Assembly (NCBI RefSeq): GCF_014647975.1
Contig: NZ_BMQF01000014.1
Span: 162,820-226,819, forward strand
Direction: 5' to 3'
DNA length: 64,000 bases
Source: Streptomyces fumigatiscleroticus
Lineage (GTDB): Bacteria; Actinomycetota; Actinomycetes; Streptomycetales; Streptomycetaceae
The notes under the pieces were generated by a model. It searched no databases. It was not told the origin of the DNA and was given only the letters and a program-made list of their open reading frames with translations. The position numbers were made by a program, and so were the translations under genes. Positions 53,512-63,710 of the stretch are shown here, in pieces; the first letter of the stretch is position 1; the number at the start of each line of letters is the position of its first letter.

Positions 53512-53640
53512 GCGGCCCGCCCGACCCGGCGTAGCGCATGTCCTCCCTTTCGGAGCCCCGGCAGCTCGCGCCACCTCCGGCGGCCGGGCCACGGGAACAC
53601 CCACGCGGACTCCGGCGCCCCGGGTCGGTCACGCCGACGT

Positions 53641-53870
53641 CGCTGGGGCGGTGCCGGGTCCCTTCGCGCCGCCGCCTCGGCGACATGCTGGGGGGAGCGC
53701 TTGCGCTGCCTTGTCGGTTCGCATCGACCGAAGAGAACGCTCGGCCGCTGCGACGCCGCTGGGGCGGTGCCGGGTACCTTCGCGTCGCCTCGGCGGGATG
53801 CTGGGCGGGGGCGGTTGCGCTGCCCCGTCGACCCGAACCGACCGACGAGAACGCCCAGCCGCCCCGCCGA
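53641..53870. repeat. Degenerate direct repeat, two copies of about 116 bp
   Basis: CGCTGGGGCGGTGCCGGGT at 53641 recurs at 53757. Both copies continue with CTTCGCG, CTCGGCG, ATGCTGG, TTGCGCTGCC and GAGAACGC blocks, with substitutions and small gaps. Confidence 0.8.
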
Positions 53871-54147
53871 CGGGGAGCAGGGACGGCAATGCCCGTGCCG
53901 CTCCGGCGGCAGGCTGGGGCGGGGCCGTCCAGACCACCGGCCCCGGGGGAGGTCGGGGACGGAAACGCTCGTGCCGCCCCGGCGGCGGTCGGGGACGGAG
54001 CGCCCGTGCCGCCCGGCGGCCGGGACCGGCGGGAACGCCCGGCTGTTTCCACAGCCGGGACCACCCGCCGCCGCCCACCGGAGACGGCCCGGCGACCGAC
54101 CCACGCAGCACGCAGCCGATTCGCGAAGCCGGCCCCCGGCCGGTCCC

Positions 54148-54215
54148 CGCAGCGGGCCTCGCCACGATCTTCGCAGCGGGCCTCGCCACGGTCCCCGCAG
54201 TCGGCCCCGCAGCTT
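54148..54215. repeat. 24-bp tandem repeat, nearly three copies
   Basis: CGCAGCGGGCCTCGCCACG starts at 54148 and 54172, and a shorter diverged copy starts at 54196. Confidence 0.8.
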
Positions 54216-54312
54216 CGCCCCCCCCCGCCGCCCACCCACAATGCCTCGCACCGCACCACGGGCCGATGCCCCGCCGCCCGCAAGGACCACCCGGCGATCG
54301 GAGACTGCCGCC

Positions 54313-55440
54313 ATGCTCGACGAAGCGCTGCTCGACAGCCCGGAAGGGCTCGCCGACGCCGACGGCCGCGGCCTGCTCCGCGGTGCCGCCGAGGCCGGCG
54401 CCCGCGTACGCACCGCCGCCCGGCACGCCGCCGAGGCCGGCGTCAACGGCCTCAAGCCCGACGGCCGCCCCCGTGCCGTCCTGATCGCCGGGCCGGGCGC
54501 CGCCGCCACGCACGCCGCCGACCTCCTCGGCACGCTGGCCGGCGCCGGCAGCCCGGTCATCCGCCTGGCGCCCACGGGTGTCGCTCCCGCCGCGGGCGCC
54601 CTGCGCTGGGAACTGCCCGGCTGGGCGGGCTCCGTGGACCTGCTGCTGATCACCACCCCCGACGGGTCCGAGCCGGGCCTGTCCCTGCTGGCCCAGCAGG
54701 CCTACCGCCGCGGCTGCTCGGTCGTCGCCGTGGCCCCCGCCCGCTCCCCGCTCAGCGAGGCGGTGAACGGCTCGCACGGCCTGTTCCTGCCGATGGCGAC
54801 CGCCCCCTACGACCAGGACGAACCCCTCGCCGGTTCCGCCCCCGGCGTCCTGTGGGCGCTGCTGACGCCGCTCCTGGCGCTCCTGGACCGCATCGGACTG
54901 CTCGCCGCCCCCGCCGACGCCCTGGACGCGGTCGCCGACCGCCTCGACCAGGTCGCCGAACGCTGCGGCCCGGCCATCGTGACGTACAGCAACCCGGCCA
55001 AGACCCTGGCCGCCGAACTCGCCGACGCGCTGCCGTTGGTGTGGACCGAGGGCGTCTCGGCCGGCCCGGCGGGGCGCCGGTTCGCCGCGGCGCTCGCGGA
55101 GCTGTCCGGCATCCCGGCGGTCGTCGCGGAACTGCCCGAGGCGGTCGCCGCGCACAGCGCCCTGCTCGCCGGCCCACTGGCCGCCGGCGCCGACGCCGAC
55201 GACTTCTTCCGCGACCGTGTCGAGGAGCCGCCCGCCCTGCACGCGCGCGTGGTGCTGCTCCGGGACCGCCCGATCGGCGGGCTGACCGCCGCCCCCGGCG
55301 CCCGTGACCTGGCCCTCAGCCACGACACGCCGATCAGTGAACTGGAGCCCGAGCCCGGCGGCGAGCTGGAGACCCTCGCGGAACTGATCGCCATCACGGA
55401 TTTCACCGCCGTTTACCTGGCACTCGCCTCAAGGGCCTGA
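54313..55440 (+). CDS. SIS-domain protein (bacterial PGI/PMI-like)
   Basis: 375-aa protein with sugar-isomerase folds. Features are RAVLIAGPGAAATHAADLL (first SIS phosphate loop), LLLITTPDGSEPGLSLLAQQ and the C-terminal region like bifunctional phosphoglucose/phosphomannose isomerases (HDTPISELEPEPGGELETLAEL). The active-site Glu/His pattern of true isomerases is not obvious. It is always beside manA in actinobacteria, so a part in mannose metabolism or its control is likely. The ATG at 54313 matches the start of homology; longer upstream frames run through repeats. Confidence 0.85.
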   Translation: MLDEALLDSPEGLADADGRGLLRGAAEAGARVRTAARHAAEAGVNGLKPDGRPRAVLIAGPGAAATHAADLLGTLAGAGSPVIRLAPTGVAPAAGALRWELPGWAGSVDLLLITTPDGSEPGLSLLAQQAYRRGCSVVAVAPARSPLSEAVNGSHGLFLPMATAPYDQDEPLAGSAPGVLWALLTPLLALLDRIGLLAAPADALDAVADRLDQVAERCGPAIVTYSNPAKTLAAELADALPLVWTEGVSAGPAGRRFAAALAELSGIPAVVAELPEAVAAHSALLAGPLAAGADADDFFRDRVEEPPALHARVVLLRDRPIGGLTAAPGARDLALSHDTPISELEPEPGGELETLAELIAITDFTAVYLALASRA

Positions 55441-55480
55441 TCTGGCACCCGGCCCGCGGGCCACCGGCGTCGTACGCGCC

Positions 55481-55516
55481 GTCCACGTCGTCCACGTCGT
55501 ACACGTCGTACACGTA
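55481..55516. repeat. 9-bp tandem repeat, four copies
   Basis: GTCCACGTC twice, then GTACACGTC and GTACACGTA, ending 28 bases before the manA ATG in the gap after the SIS gene. Confidence 0.9.
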
Positions 55517-55544
55517 CACAGGAAGAACCGGCAGAGAGAAGTCC

Positions 55545-56696
55545 ATGGACCGTCTCGACAACACCATCCGCCCCTACGCCTGGGGCTCCACCACGGCCAT
55601 CCCCGGGCTGCTCGGCGTCGAGCCGAGCGGTGAGCCGCAGGCCGAGATGTGGATGGGCGCCCACCCGGGCGCGCCCTCGCGCACCGCGCGCGGCACGCTG
55701 CTCGACGTCATCGAGACCGACCCGGAACGGGAACTGGGCGCCGAGGCCGTGGCGAAGTTCGGCCCGCGGCTGCCCTTCCTGCTCAAGCTTCTCGCCGCCG
55801 GCGCCCCGCTCTCCCTCCAGGTGCACCCGGACCTGGAGCAGGCGCGGCAGGGATACGAGGACGAGGAGCGCCGCGGCGTCCCCGTCGACGCCCCGCACCG
55901 CAACTACAAGGACGCCAACCACAAGCCCGAACTGATCTGCGCGCTCACCGAGTTCGACGGCCTGTGCGGCTTCCGCGACCCGTTGAGCGCCGCCGGCCTC
56001 CTCGACGGCCTCGGCGTCGCCTCCCTCAAGCCGTACGTCGACCTCCTGAACGCCCGCCCCGAGGACGCCGCCCTGCGCGAGGTCCTCACCGCGGTCCTCA
56101 CCGCCGACCGCGAGGAGATGGCCCGTACGGTCGCCGAGACCGCGGCCGCCTGCGAACGCGTCGGCGGCGTCTACGCCCCCTACGCCGACATCGCCCGCCA
56201 CTACCCGGGCGACCCCGGCGTCCTGGCCGCGCTGCTCCTCAACCACGTCCGGCTCCAGCCGGGCGAGGCCCTGTTCCTCGGCGCGGGCATCCCGCACGCC
56301 TACCTCAGCGGCCTGGGCGTCGAGATCATGGCCAACTCCGACAACGTGCTGCGCTGCGGTCTGACCCCCAAACACGTCGACGTGCCCGAACTGCTACGCA
56401 TTGTCCGTTTCGAGGCCGGCGACCCGGGCGTCCTGCGGCCGGAGGCCTCCCCCGACGGCGAGGAGCTCTACGACACCCCCATCGACGAGTTCCGGCTCTC
56501 CCGCCACGTCCTGGCGGAGGGCACCGGCCCCCACGACCTCACCCGCGCCACCGCGCAGATCCTGCTCTGCACCGCGGGCACGGTACGGGTGGGCGCATAC
56601 GAACTGACTCCGGGGCAATCCGTCTTCGTACCGGCCGCCGAGAAGGCCGAAGTGTCCGGAGCCGGGACGGTCTTCCGGGCCACCGTGGTCGTCTGA
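55545..56696 (+). CDS. manA: Mannose-6-phosphate isomerase, class I
   Basis: 383-aa zinc enzyme that converts fructose-6-phosphate to mannose-6-phosphate. The cupin metal ligands are in SLQVHPD (Gln, His), ANHKPELICAL (His, Glu) and GIPHAYLSGLGVEIMANSDN (His). The start RLDNTIRPYAWGSTTAIP is typical. ATG at 55545 follows AGAGAGAAG. It is the first step toward GDP-mannose with ManB and ManC. Confidence 0.96.
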   Translation: MDRLDNTIRPYAWGSTTAIPGLLGVEPSGEPQAEMWMGAHPGAPSRTARGTLLDVIETDPERELGAEAVAKFGPRLPFLLKLLAAGAPLSLQVHPDLEQARQGYEDEERRGVPVDAPHRNYKDANHKPELICALTEFDGLCGFRDPLSAAGLLDGLGVASLKPYVDLLNARPEDAALREVLTAVLTADREEMARTVAETAAACERVGGVYAPYADIARHYPGDPGVLAALLLNHVRLQPGEALFLGAGIPHAYLSGLGVEIMANSDNVLRCGLTPKHVDVPELLRIVRFEAGDPGVLRPEASPDGEELYDTPIDEFRLSRHVLAEGTGPHDLTRATAQILLCTAGTVRVGAYELTPGQSVFVPAAEKAEVSGAGTVFRATVVV

Positions 56697-56850
56697 CCCG
56701 GGCCGCGGCCCGGTCCGGCGCACCGCTGTCGGTCCGGGCTGCAACAATGGCCCCTCGGCAAAGGACGGGCAAAGCCCACGGCGGGCCAAGCCCACGGGGG
56801 ACGGAACCCCGGACGGCGAACGTACGAAGGCGAAGGGACAACGCGGACAC

Positions 56851-57831
56851 ATGAGCGCGTCAGGCGGCACCAAGGCGATCGTGGCGGCACTCGGCGCCAA
56901 CCTCGCGATCGCGGCATCGAAGTTCGTGGCGTTCGCGTTCAGCGGCTCGTCGTCGATGCTCGCCGAGGGCGTGCACTCCCTCGCCGACTCCGGCAACCAG
57001 TTCCTGCTGCTGATCGGCGGAAAGAAGGCCCAGCGCGAGGCCACCCCGCAGCACCCCTTCGGCTACGGCCGCGAGCGCTACATCTACGCCTTCCTCGTCT
57101 CCATCGTGCTCTTCTCCGTCGGCGGCATGTTCGCCCTGTACGAGGGCTACGAGAAGATCAGCCACCCGCACGAACTGGAGCACTGGTACTGGCCGGTCGG
57201 CGTCCTGGTGTTCGCGATCATCGCCGAGGGCTTCTCCTTCCGTACCGCCATCAAGGAGTCCAACGACCTGCGGGGCAAGCTCTCCTGGAAGGAGTTCATC
57301 CGCCGCGCCAAGGCGCCCGAGCTGCCGGTGGTCCTGCTGGAGGACTTCGGCGCGCTCATCGGTCTCGTCCTCGCCCTGGGCGGCGTCGGCCTGTCCCTGC
57401 TCACCGGCGACGGCGTCTGGGACGGCGTCGGCACCCTGTGCATCGGCATCCTGCTCATCCTGATCGCCCTCGTCCTGGCCGCCGAGACCAAGTCGCTGCT
57501 GCTCGGCGAGGCCGCGGGCGTCGAGGAGGTCAAGCGGATCGAGGCCGCGATCGTCGACGGCGACACGGTCACCCGCGTCATCCACATGCGCACGCTGCAC
57601 CTCGGCCCCGAGGAACTGCTGGTCGCCGCGAAGATCGCCGTCCAGCACGACGACACCGCCACCGAGGTCGCCACCGCCATCGACGCGGCCGAGGCCCGTA
57701 TCCGCGAGGCCGTGCCGATCGCCCGCGTGATCTACCTGGAGCCGGACATCTACAGCGAGGCCGAGGCGGCCAAGGGCTCCGACCGCGAGGCCACCCCCGG
57801 CGGACCGGCGCCGCACCCCGCCGGACACTGA
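56851..57831 (+). CDS. Cation diffusion facilitator transporter
   Basis: 326-aa CDF exporter of divalent metals (probably Zn or similar) with six predicted helices. The metal motif in helix 2 is EGVHSLADSGNQ (H..D), and helix 5 has LLEDFGALIG with an Asp in place of the usual His/Asp pair. The cytoplasmic domain (about 215-305) has HMRTLHLGPEELLVAAKI. A hydrophilic tail follows. ATG at 56851 follows AAGGGACAA. It sits between manA and sahH as in other streptomycetes. Confidence 0.9.
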   Translation: MSASGGTKAIVAALGANLAIAASKFVAFAFSGSSSMLAEGVHSLADSGNQFLLLIGGKKAQREATPQHPFGYGRERYIYAFLVSIVLFSVGGMFALYEGYEKISHPHELEHWYWPVGVLVFAIIAEGFSFRTAIKESNDLRGKLSWKEFIRRAKAPELPVVLLEDFGALIGLVLALGGVGLSLLTGDGVWDGVGTLCIGILLILIALVLAAETKSLLLGEAAGVEEVKRIEAAIVDGDTVTRVIHMRTLHLGPEELLVAAKIAVQHDDTATEVATAIDAAEARIREAVPIARVIYLEPDIYSEAEAAKGSDREATPGGPAPHPAGH

Positions 57832-57893
57832 CGTCCGAATGCCACGGGGCCCGCCGCGCACGACGCGGCGGGCCCCGTCGTCCGTCGCCGTCG

Positions 57894-58559
57894 TCAGACC
57901 CGCGCCGGCCAGGGCGGCACGGGCGCGCTCCTGCGCCGCCGCAGCACCGCCGCCGCGATACCGAGGCCCAGCCCGGTGAGCGCGGCGACCACGCCGCACA
58001 GCGCGGCCACGACGAGAGCCACGGGCACCGACCAGTCGTCCGTCACCCGCCCCCGCACCGCGCTCAGCGGCACCGTCCCGCCGTGGTCCTCCGTGAAGAA
58101 CCGCGAGTCGCGGGAGTTCGTCCGGTGATCGCCGAGCAGGAACAGCCGCCCCTGCTCCACCGTCACGTCGTACGGCCGCACCCCGTCGGCAACCCCGTCC
58201 GCCACATACGGCTCGTCGAGGGGCCGGCCGTTCACGGTGATGCGTGCGTCGGCGCCCTCACCCGTACAGCACACGACGTGATCACCGCCGACCCCGATGA
58301 CCCGGTGCATGACCAGAACGCCCGGACCGTAGCGGTCCGGCGCTGTGAACAGCACCACGTCCCCCCGTCCGGCCTCCTCCCCGCCGCCCTGCGCGAAGAC
58401 CACCATGTCTCCCGCCGCGTAGGTGGGCGCCATGCTGTCTCCCCCGACCGTGGTCGCCTGATATCCCGCCCGCGCCGCCCAGAAGCAGCCGACCGCCACC
58501 AGCAGTCCCAACGGACCCACCAGCCACGCAGCGATCCTGAGTCCGCCTACGCCCCTCAT
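57894..58559 (-). CDS. Signal peptidase I with Ser-His arrangement
   Basis: 221-aa S26 peptidase with N-terminal helix (9-29), catalytic Ser42 in GGDSMAPTY and a C-terminal helix (about 165-190). At the place of the usual catalytic Lys (KRVIG) it has His85 in LVMHRVIGVGGDH, as in ER-type/SipW-like peptidases. The late box is GDHRTNSRDSR (143-153), typical of the Lys type. It may be a true Ser-His enzyme or a reduced-activity form. ATG at 58559 has GGGAGGG eight bases upstream. Divergent from sahH. Confidence 0.85.
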   Translation of the reverse strand: MRGVGGLRIAAWLVGPLGLLVAVGCFWAARAGYQATTVGGDSMAPTYAAGDMVVFAQGGGEEAGRGDVVLFTAPDRYGPGVLVMHRVIGVGGDHVVCCTGEGADARITVNGRPLDEPYVADGVADGVRPYDVTVEQGRLFLLGDHRTNSRDSRFFTEDHGGTVPLSAVRGRVTDDWSVPVALVVAALCGVVAALTGLGLGIAAAVLRRRRSAPVPPWPARV

Positions 58560-58957
58560 GACATGTCCCTCCCCATACGTGCCGTACCGGTGGCGCAGAC
58601 TAGCGGCCACCGCCGACAGCGCCGACAGCGCCGACACCGCCGACAGCGCCGACAGCCCGGCGCCCGGCGCCCGGCCACGAGCCGCCCTCGGCGGCCGTTC
58701 CCGCCCCGATCGGCTCGGTCTCTTCGGAGGCGGACTGGGGACGGCAGGGGACGCCGGTGTAGCTTGGGATGGAGCCAGACGTCGCTGCTGATGGCGGTCG
58801 GGCGGCCCGAGGACGGGCCGGCCGAGGGAGAGAGGGCCTCCGACGGACTGCGCTGCGCGTACGTGGGCATGCCTGTGTCCTCTTCGGGCACCCCTGTGTC
58901 CGCCGCCGCGCAGATCAGCCGTACCCACCTCGACCAGACCCCGAGGAGCAGCTCGCA
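58560..58957. other. Divergent region between signal peptidase I and sahH, 398 bp
   Basis: Contains a 9-bp tandem repeat (58611-58655) and a long leader before sahH. TAGCTT at 58760-58765 could be a -10. No known riboswitch fold could be recognised; the sequence from 58780 to 58950 has no clear conserved structure. Confidence 0.45.
58611..58655. repeat. 9-bp tandem repeat, five copies
   Basis: CGCCGACAG, CGCCGACAG, CGCCGACAC, CGCCGACAG, CGCCGACAG in a row. It begins 52 bases upstream of the signal peptidase start. Confidence 0.95.
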
Positions 58958-60415
<1,458 letters not shown>

Positions 60416-60496
60416 GCCCCCGGCGCAGCCGGTGACGGACGCGCCGGTGCACCGACACGCCCGTGCACCGACGCGTCCCTCAGCAGCAGGTCGTAC

Positions 60497-60535
60497 GAGG
60501 CAGGCCCCCGCACCCCCGTGTCGGGGGCCTGCCTC
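60497..60535. terminator. sahH terminator, perfect 14-bp stem
   Basis: GAGGCAGGCCCCCG, an 11-base loop and the exact complement, followed by TTGG. It lies 82 bases after the sahH stop. Confidence 0.85.
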
Positions 60536-60598
60536 TTGGCCGGCGCGTCAGGGACCTGCCCCTTCGGCCGGACCAGCCCGTCAAGATCCAGGACCTCC

Positions 60599-61213
60599 AT
60601 GCCCCGCGGCCGTTATTCGCTTCACGATCCGCACGATCACACCCCCCTCGCAGAAGAGCACTTCCAGTGCGCCGTCGGCCCCTCCGGCTGGCGCTACGTG
60701 TCCCGGCTGACCGGCCCGCCGGGCGACCACCGGGGCTCCGTCGACCTCACCCTCGACGAACTCGGCCGACCCCTCCGTCTCGAACTGCACGCCGCGCACT
60801 GGCAGGTACGCGGAGCCGCCCTCGACGGCGTCACCTGGGTCCGCACCGATCCCGCCGGAACTCAGGCCCAGGAGGGCAACGTCCCCGCCCACGCCTTCAC
60901 CGGCACCTCCCCGGCTTTCCTCATCGCCACCACCCGACTCCTGCGCCTCACCCCCTCCGGCTCCGCCACCCGCGTACGCCTCGTCGCCTTCACGGACCCG
61001 GTCCTCGCCCCGCGCACCGTGGACCAGTCCTGGGCCTTGGTGAACAGCGAAGCACACGCCACTGACAACGGCCCGCTGACCGTGGAGGAGTACCAGGTCA
61101 CAGCCCTGGACACGGGCGAGCAGCACACCGTGCACATCGCGGGCGACGTGGTCCTCGCCGCACCCGGCATCGAGCTGGAAGATCTCGAGTCTCCGCCGTC
61201 CGTGTTCCCGTGA
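60599..61213 (+). CDS. Hypothetical protein conserved in Streptomyces
   Basis: 204-aa protein with no family I can name. It is beta-rich (for example WRYVSRLTGPPGDHRGSVDL, LRLELHAAHWQVRGAAL) with no helix or signal peptide, so a cytoplasmic lipid- or ligand-binding barrel is possible. ATG at 60599 is supported by AGGA about five bases upstream. Codon use is normal, so it is a real gene. It follows the sahH terminator and probably has its own promoter. Confidence 0.65.
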   Translation: MPRGRYSLHDPHDHTPLAEEHFQCAVGPSGWRYVSRLTGPPGDHRGSVDLTLDELGRPLRLELHAAHWQVRGAALDGVTWVRTDPAGTQAQEGNVPAHAFTGTSPAFLIATTRLLRLTPSGSATRVRLVAFTDPVLAPRTVDQSWALVNSEAHATDNGPLTVEEYQVTALDTGEQHTVHIAGDVVLAAPGIELEDLESPPSVFP

Positions 61214-61460
61214 GCGGTACCGGCCGGAGCCCGGAGAGCCAGGCCAGGCCCCATCCGCCGCAGGAACCGAACGGCGGCGGAAAGCTCACACGGCTGCGCG
61301 AGGAGAGGCGGAGCCCCGCCCTGCCGAATGACGGGGCAGGACCCGGGACACCGCCGAGGCGCGTGCGGGCCGAGCGCAGCCGCCACCCCGTCTCACTTCA
61401 CTGATCCGGCGGGCCGGCGCGGGGCACCGGCGACCGAGTACGTCGCCGGCGCGACCGGAG

Positions 61461-62492
61461 CTACGCCGGCGGCACGAAACCGGTGGCGGGGCGATCCTCC
61501 GCCGATCGATCCTCCGGCGACGGGTCCCGCGGGAGCACGGACCGGGCCACGGCTGCCGGATCCGCCGGCCGACTGCCGGCCGGCGCCACCTCCCGGACCT
61601 GCGCGGCAGCAGCCTGCGCCGACACCTCCGCGCGCGGCACCGCGGGCGGCGCGAACGCCCCCGGAGCACCGGCCGCCGGCCCTCCATGCACGGCCACGTC
61701 ACCTGCCCGGCTCACGCCGTCCGGGGCCCCGCCCACTTCCGCACCGGTACCGAAGGCCCGCCGGGCCTCACGGACCTGCCGCTCCTGAAGCACCGCCGCC
61801 AGGTACGCCGCCGGCGGAACGCCCTGCGGCGCCGGTGCACCCGTACGCACGGCGATATCGGTGGCGAGCCGCTTCGCCATGGCCCAGCCGACTCGCGGAT
61901 CCAACTGATGCATCCGGGTCAGGTACTGACGGACGGCAAGCCACAGCTCGTCCGGAACCGCCGACAGGTCGAGTCCGGAGAACCGGCCCGCCAGCCAGGG
62001 AGGAGGCGGGGGCAGGAAACCCGACCGCGCCGCGGGGACCCGCTCCCGCACGACCAGGGTTCCCGCGAACACGTCGCCGAGCCGCCGCCCGCGTGCCGAC
62101 ACGAGGGAGGCGATGCACGCCACGACCCCGAACGTCATCAGGATCTCGACCACACCGATCGTGCCCCGCACCAGCGCGTGCCGGAAGCGGATCGGCCCGC
62201 CGTCGTCCCGCACCACGCGCAGGCCGCAGGTCATCTTCCCCAGGGACCGCCCATGACTGAGCGTCTCGACTGCGATCGGCGCCCCCACCAGCACAAGGAC
62301 GAACGTCACGATCGACACCGCCGTCCGCGCCGCGTCGTCCAGCGACGAGGTGAAAGCGACCAGCGCGATGGTCACCGCGATGTAGACGGCCACGGCCACC
62401 ACCATGTCGAGCAGCACGGCCAGCGCCCTGCTGGGCAGCCTCGCGGGACGCAGCTCCAGCGCCACCGCCTCGCCCGTCACCAGCTCACTCAC
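61461..62492 (-). CDS. RDD-family membrane protein
   Basis: 343-aa protein with an RDD domain in the first 165 residues: ALELRPARLPSRALAVLLD, two or three helices, and HGRSLGKMTCGLRVVRDDGG. The region from about 170 to 245 contains a helix-rich block (LWLAVRQYLTRMHQLDPRVG), then a long Ala/Pro-rich tail. RDD proteins are putative transporters or membrane organisers. GTG at 62492 was chosen because homology starts ELVTGEAVALEL. It is divergent from the SpoIIM-like gene, and the two are found together in many actinobacteria. Confidence 0.85.
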   Translation of the reverse strand: MSELVTGEAVALELRPARLPSRALAVLLDMVVAVAVYIAVTIALVAFTSSLDDAARTAVSIVTFVLVLVGAPIAVETLSHGRSLGKMTCGLRVVRDDGGPIRFRHALVRGTIGVVEILMTFGVVACIASLVSARGRRLGDVFAGTLVVRERVPAARSGFLPPPPPWLAGRFSGLDLSAVPDELWLAVRQYLTRMHQLDPRVGWAMAKRLATDIAVRTGAPAPQGVPPAAYLAAVLQERQVREARRAFGTGAEVGGAPDGVSRAGDVAVHGGPAAGAPGAFAPPAVPRAEVSAQAAAAQVREVAPAGSRPADPAAVARSVLPRDPSPEDRSAEDRPATGFVPPA

Positions 62493-62620
62493 GCCCGCCG
62501 CCCTTCCCCTGGTCTGCCCCCGACATGGCCAGTCTGCCAAGCTGAGGGCACGCCGCGCCGCAGTACGACAAGCTGATCCGCGACGGGCCGCCGACGAACA
62601 GCGTAGGAGCAGGCACACCG

Positions 62621-63628
62621 ATGGACCTCGACGTCTTCGTCTCCGCCCACCGGGCCGAGTGGGACCGCCTCGACGCCCTCCTCCGCCGTCAGCGCCGTCT
62701 GACCGGCGCCGAGACCGACGAACTCGTCTCCCTCTACCAGCGCACCGCCACGCACCTCTCCCTCATCCAGTCCAGCGCCCCCGACCCGCAACTGACCGGA
62801 CGGCTGAGCCAACTGGTGGCACGCGCGCGTAGTGCCGTCACCGGCACCAGACGTGCCTCCTGGCGCGACGTCACGTACTTCCTCGCATACGGCTTCCCAG
62901 CGGCCGTCTACCGGTCACGTCACTGGTGGGTCCCCACCGCACTCCTGTCCACAGCCGTCGCGGTCCTCCTCGGGTGGTGGATCGGCACCCATCCCGAGGT
63001 GCAGTCCGCCATCGCGGCCCCGAGCGAACTGCGTGAGCTCACCCGCCCCGGCGGCCAGTACGAGACGTACTACTCCAGCCACCCCGCGGCGTCTTTCGCA
63101 GCCCAGGTCTGGACGAACAACGCCTGGGCCGCTGCCCTCTGCCTGATCCTGGGTGTCTTTCTCGGGCTCCCGGTGCTCTGGATCCTCTTCCAGAACATGC
63201 TCAACCTGGGCGTCGGCTTCGGCCTGATGTCCTCGGCCGGCCGTCTCGACACCTTCCTCGGCCTCGTCCTCCCGCACGGGCTGCTCGAACTGACCGCCGT
63301 GTTCGTCGCCGCCGGCACCGGACTGCGCCTGGGCTGGACCGTGATCGACCCCGGCCCGCGCACGCGGCGCACGGCTCTCGCCGAGGAAGGCCGGGCCGCC
63401 ATCGGCATGGCGATCGGCCTCGCCCTGATCCTCTTCGTGTCCGGTGCCATCGAAGGCTTCGTCACCCCCTCCGGCCTTCCCACCTGGACCCGCCTCACCA
63501 TCGGCGTAGTCGCCGAGCTGGCCTTCTTCGCGTACGTCTATGTCCTGGGCGGCCGTGCGGCCCGCGCCGGAGACACCGGTGACGTCGAGGCGGCCGAACG
63601 CAGCGCCACCGTTCCGACGGCGGCCTGA
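62621..63628 (+). CDS. Stage II sporulation protein M (SpoIIM)-like membrane protein
   Basis: 335-aa protein with a cytoplasmic helical start (MDLDVFVSAHRAEWDRLDAL) and five or six helices. Family features are TYFLAYGFPAAVYRSRHWW, VWTNNAWAAALCLILGVFLG, LPVLWILFQNMLNLG and VLPHGLLELTAVFVAAGTGL. In Bacillus SpoIIM belongs to the engulfment machinery; in Streptomyces the role is unknown. ATG at 62621 follows GTAGGAG. Its partner RDD gene is divergent. Confidence 0.88.
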   Translation: MDLDVFVSAHRAEWDRLDALLRRQRRLTGAETDELVSLYQRTATHLSLIQSSAPDPQLTGRLSQLVARARSAVTGTRRASWRDVTYFLAYGFPAAVYRSRHWWVPTALLSTAVAVLLGWWIGTHPEVQSAIAAPSELRELTRPGGQYETYYSSHPAASFAAQVWTNNAWAAALCLILGVFLGLPVLWILFQNMLNLGVGFGLMSSAGRLDTFLGLVLPHGLLELTAVFVAAGTGLRLGWTVIDPGPRTRRTALAEEGRAAIGMAIGLALILFVSGAIEGFVTPSGLPTWTRLTIGVVAELAFFAYVYVLGGRAARAGDTGDVEAAERSATVPTAA

Positions 63629-63681
63629 TGTGCGTACAGGTCCACTGAACTGCTAGTCTCCTCTTCGCCCCGCAAGAACCG

Positions 63682-63710
63682 TTGACACGGAGCGCGCGGG
63701 GAGGTAGATT
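63682..63710 (+). promoter_or_regulatory. Strong rRNA operon promoter
   Basis: TTGACA (63682-63687), 17 bases, TAGATT (63705-63710): near-consensus vegetative promoter typical of Streptomyces rrn operons. Weaker upstream TAGTCT (63654-63659) could be part of another rrn promoter. Confidence 0.85.

Larger units (their letters stand above)
53512..54312. other. Repeat-rich intergenic region, 801 bp
   Basis: No gene is supported, although several frames are open because of high G+C. The first part holds the 116-bp degenerate repeat (53641-53870). The last part holds the 24-bp repeat (54148-54215). Between them are short repeated GTCGGGGACGGA-type motifs. The SIS gene ATG is at 54313 with no strong ribosome site, so its promoter lies somewhere in this region. 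Confidence 0.5.

Noticed and set aside
53538..55307. 589-codon plus-strand frame upstream of and across the SIS gene
   Set aside because: It runs through repeats and is out of frame with the SIS domain; Arg/Pro-rich low complexity.
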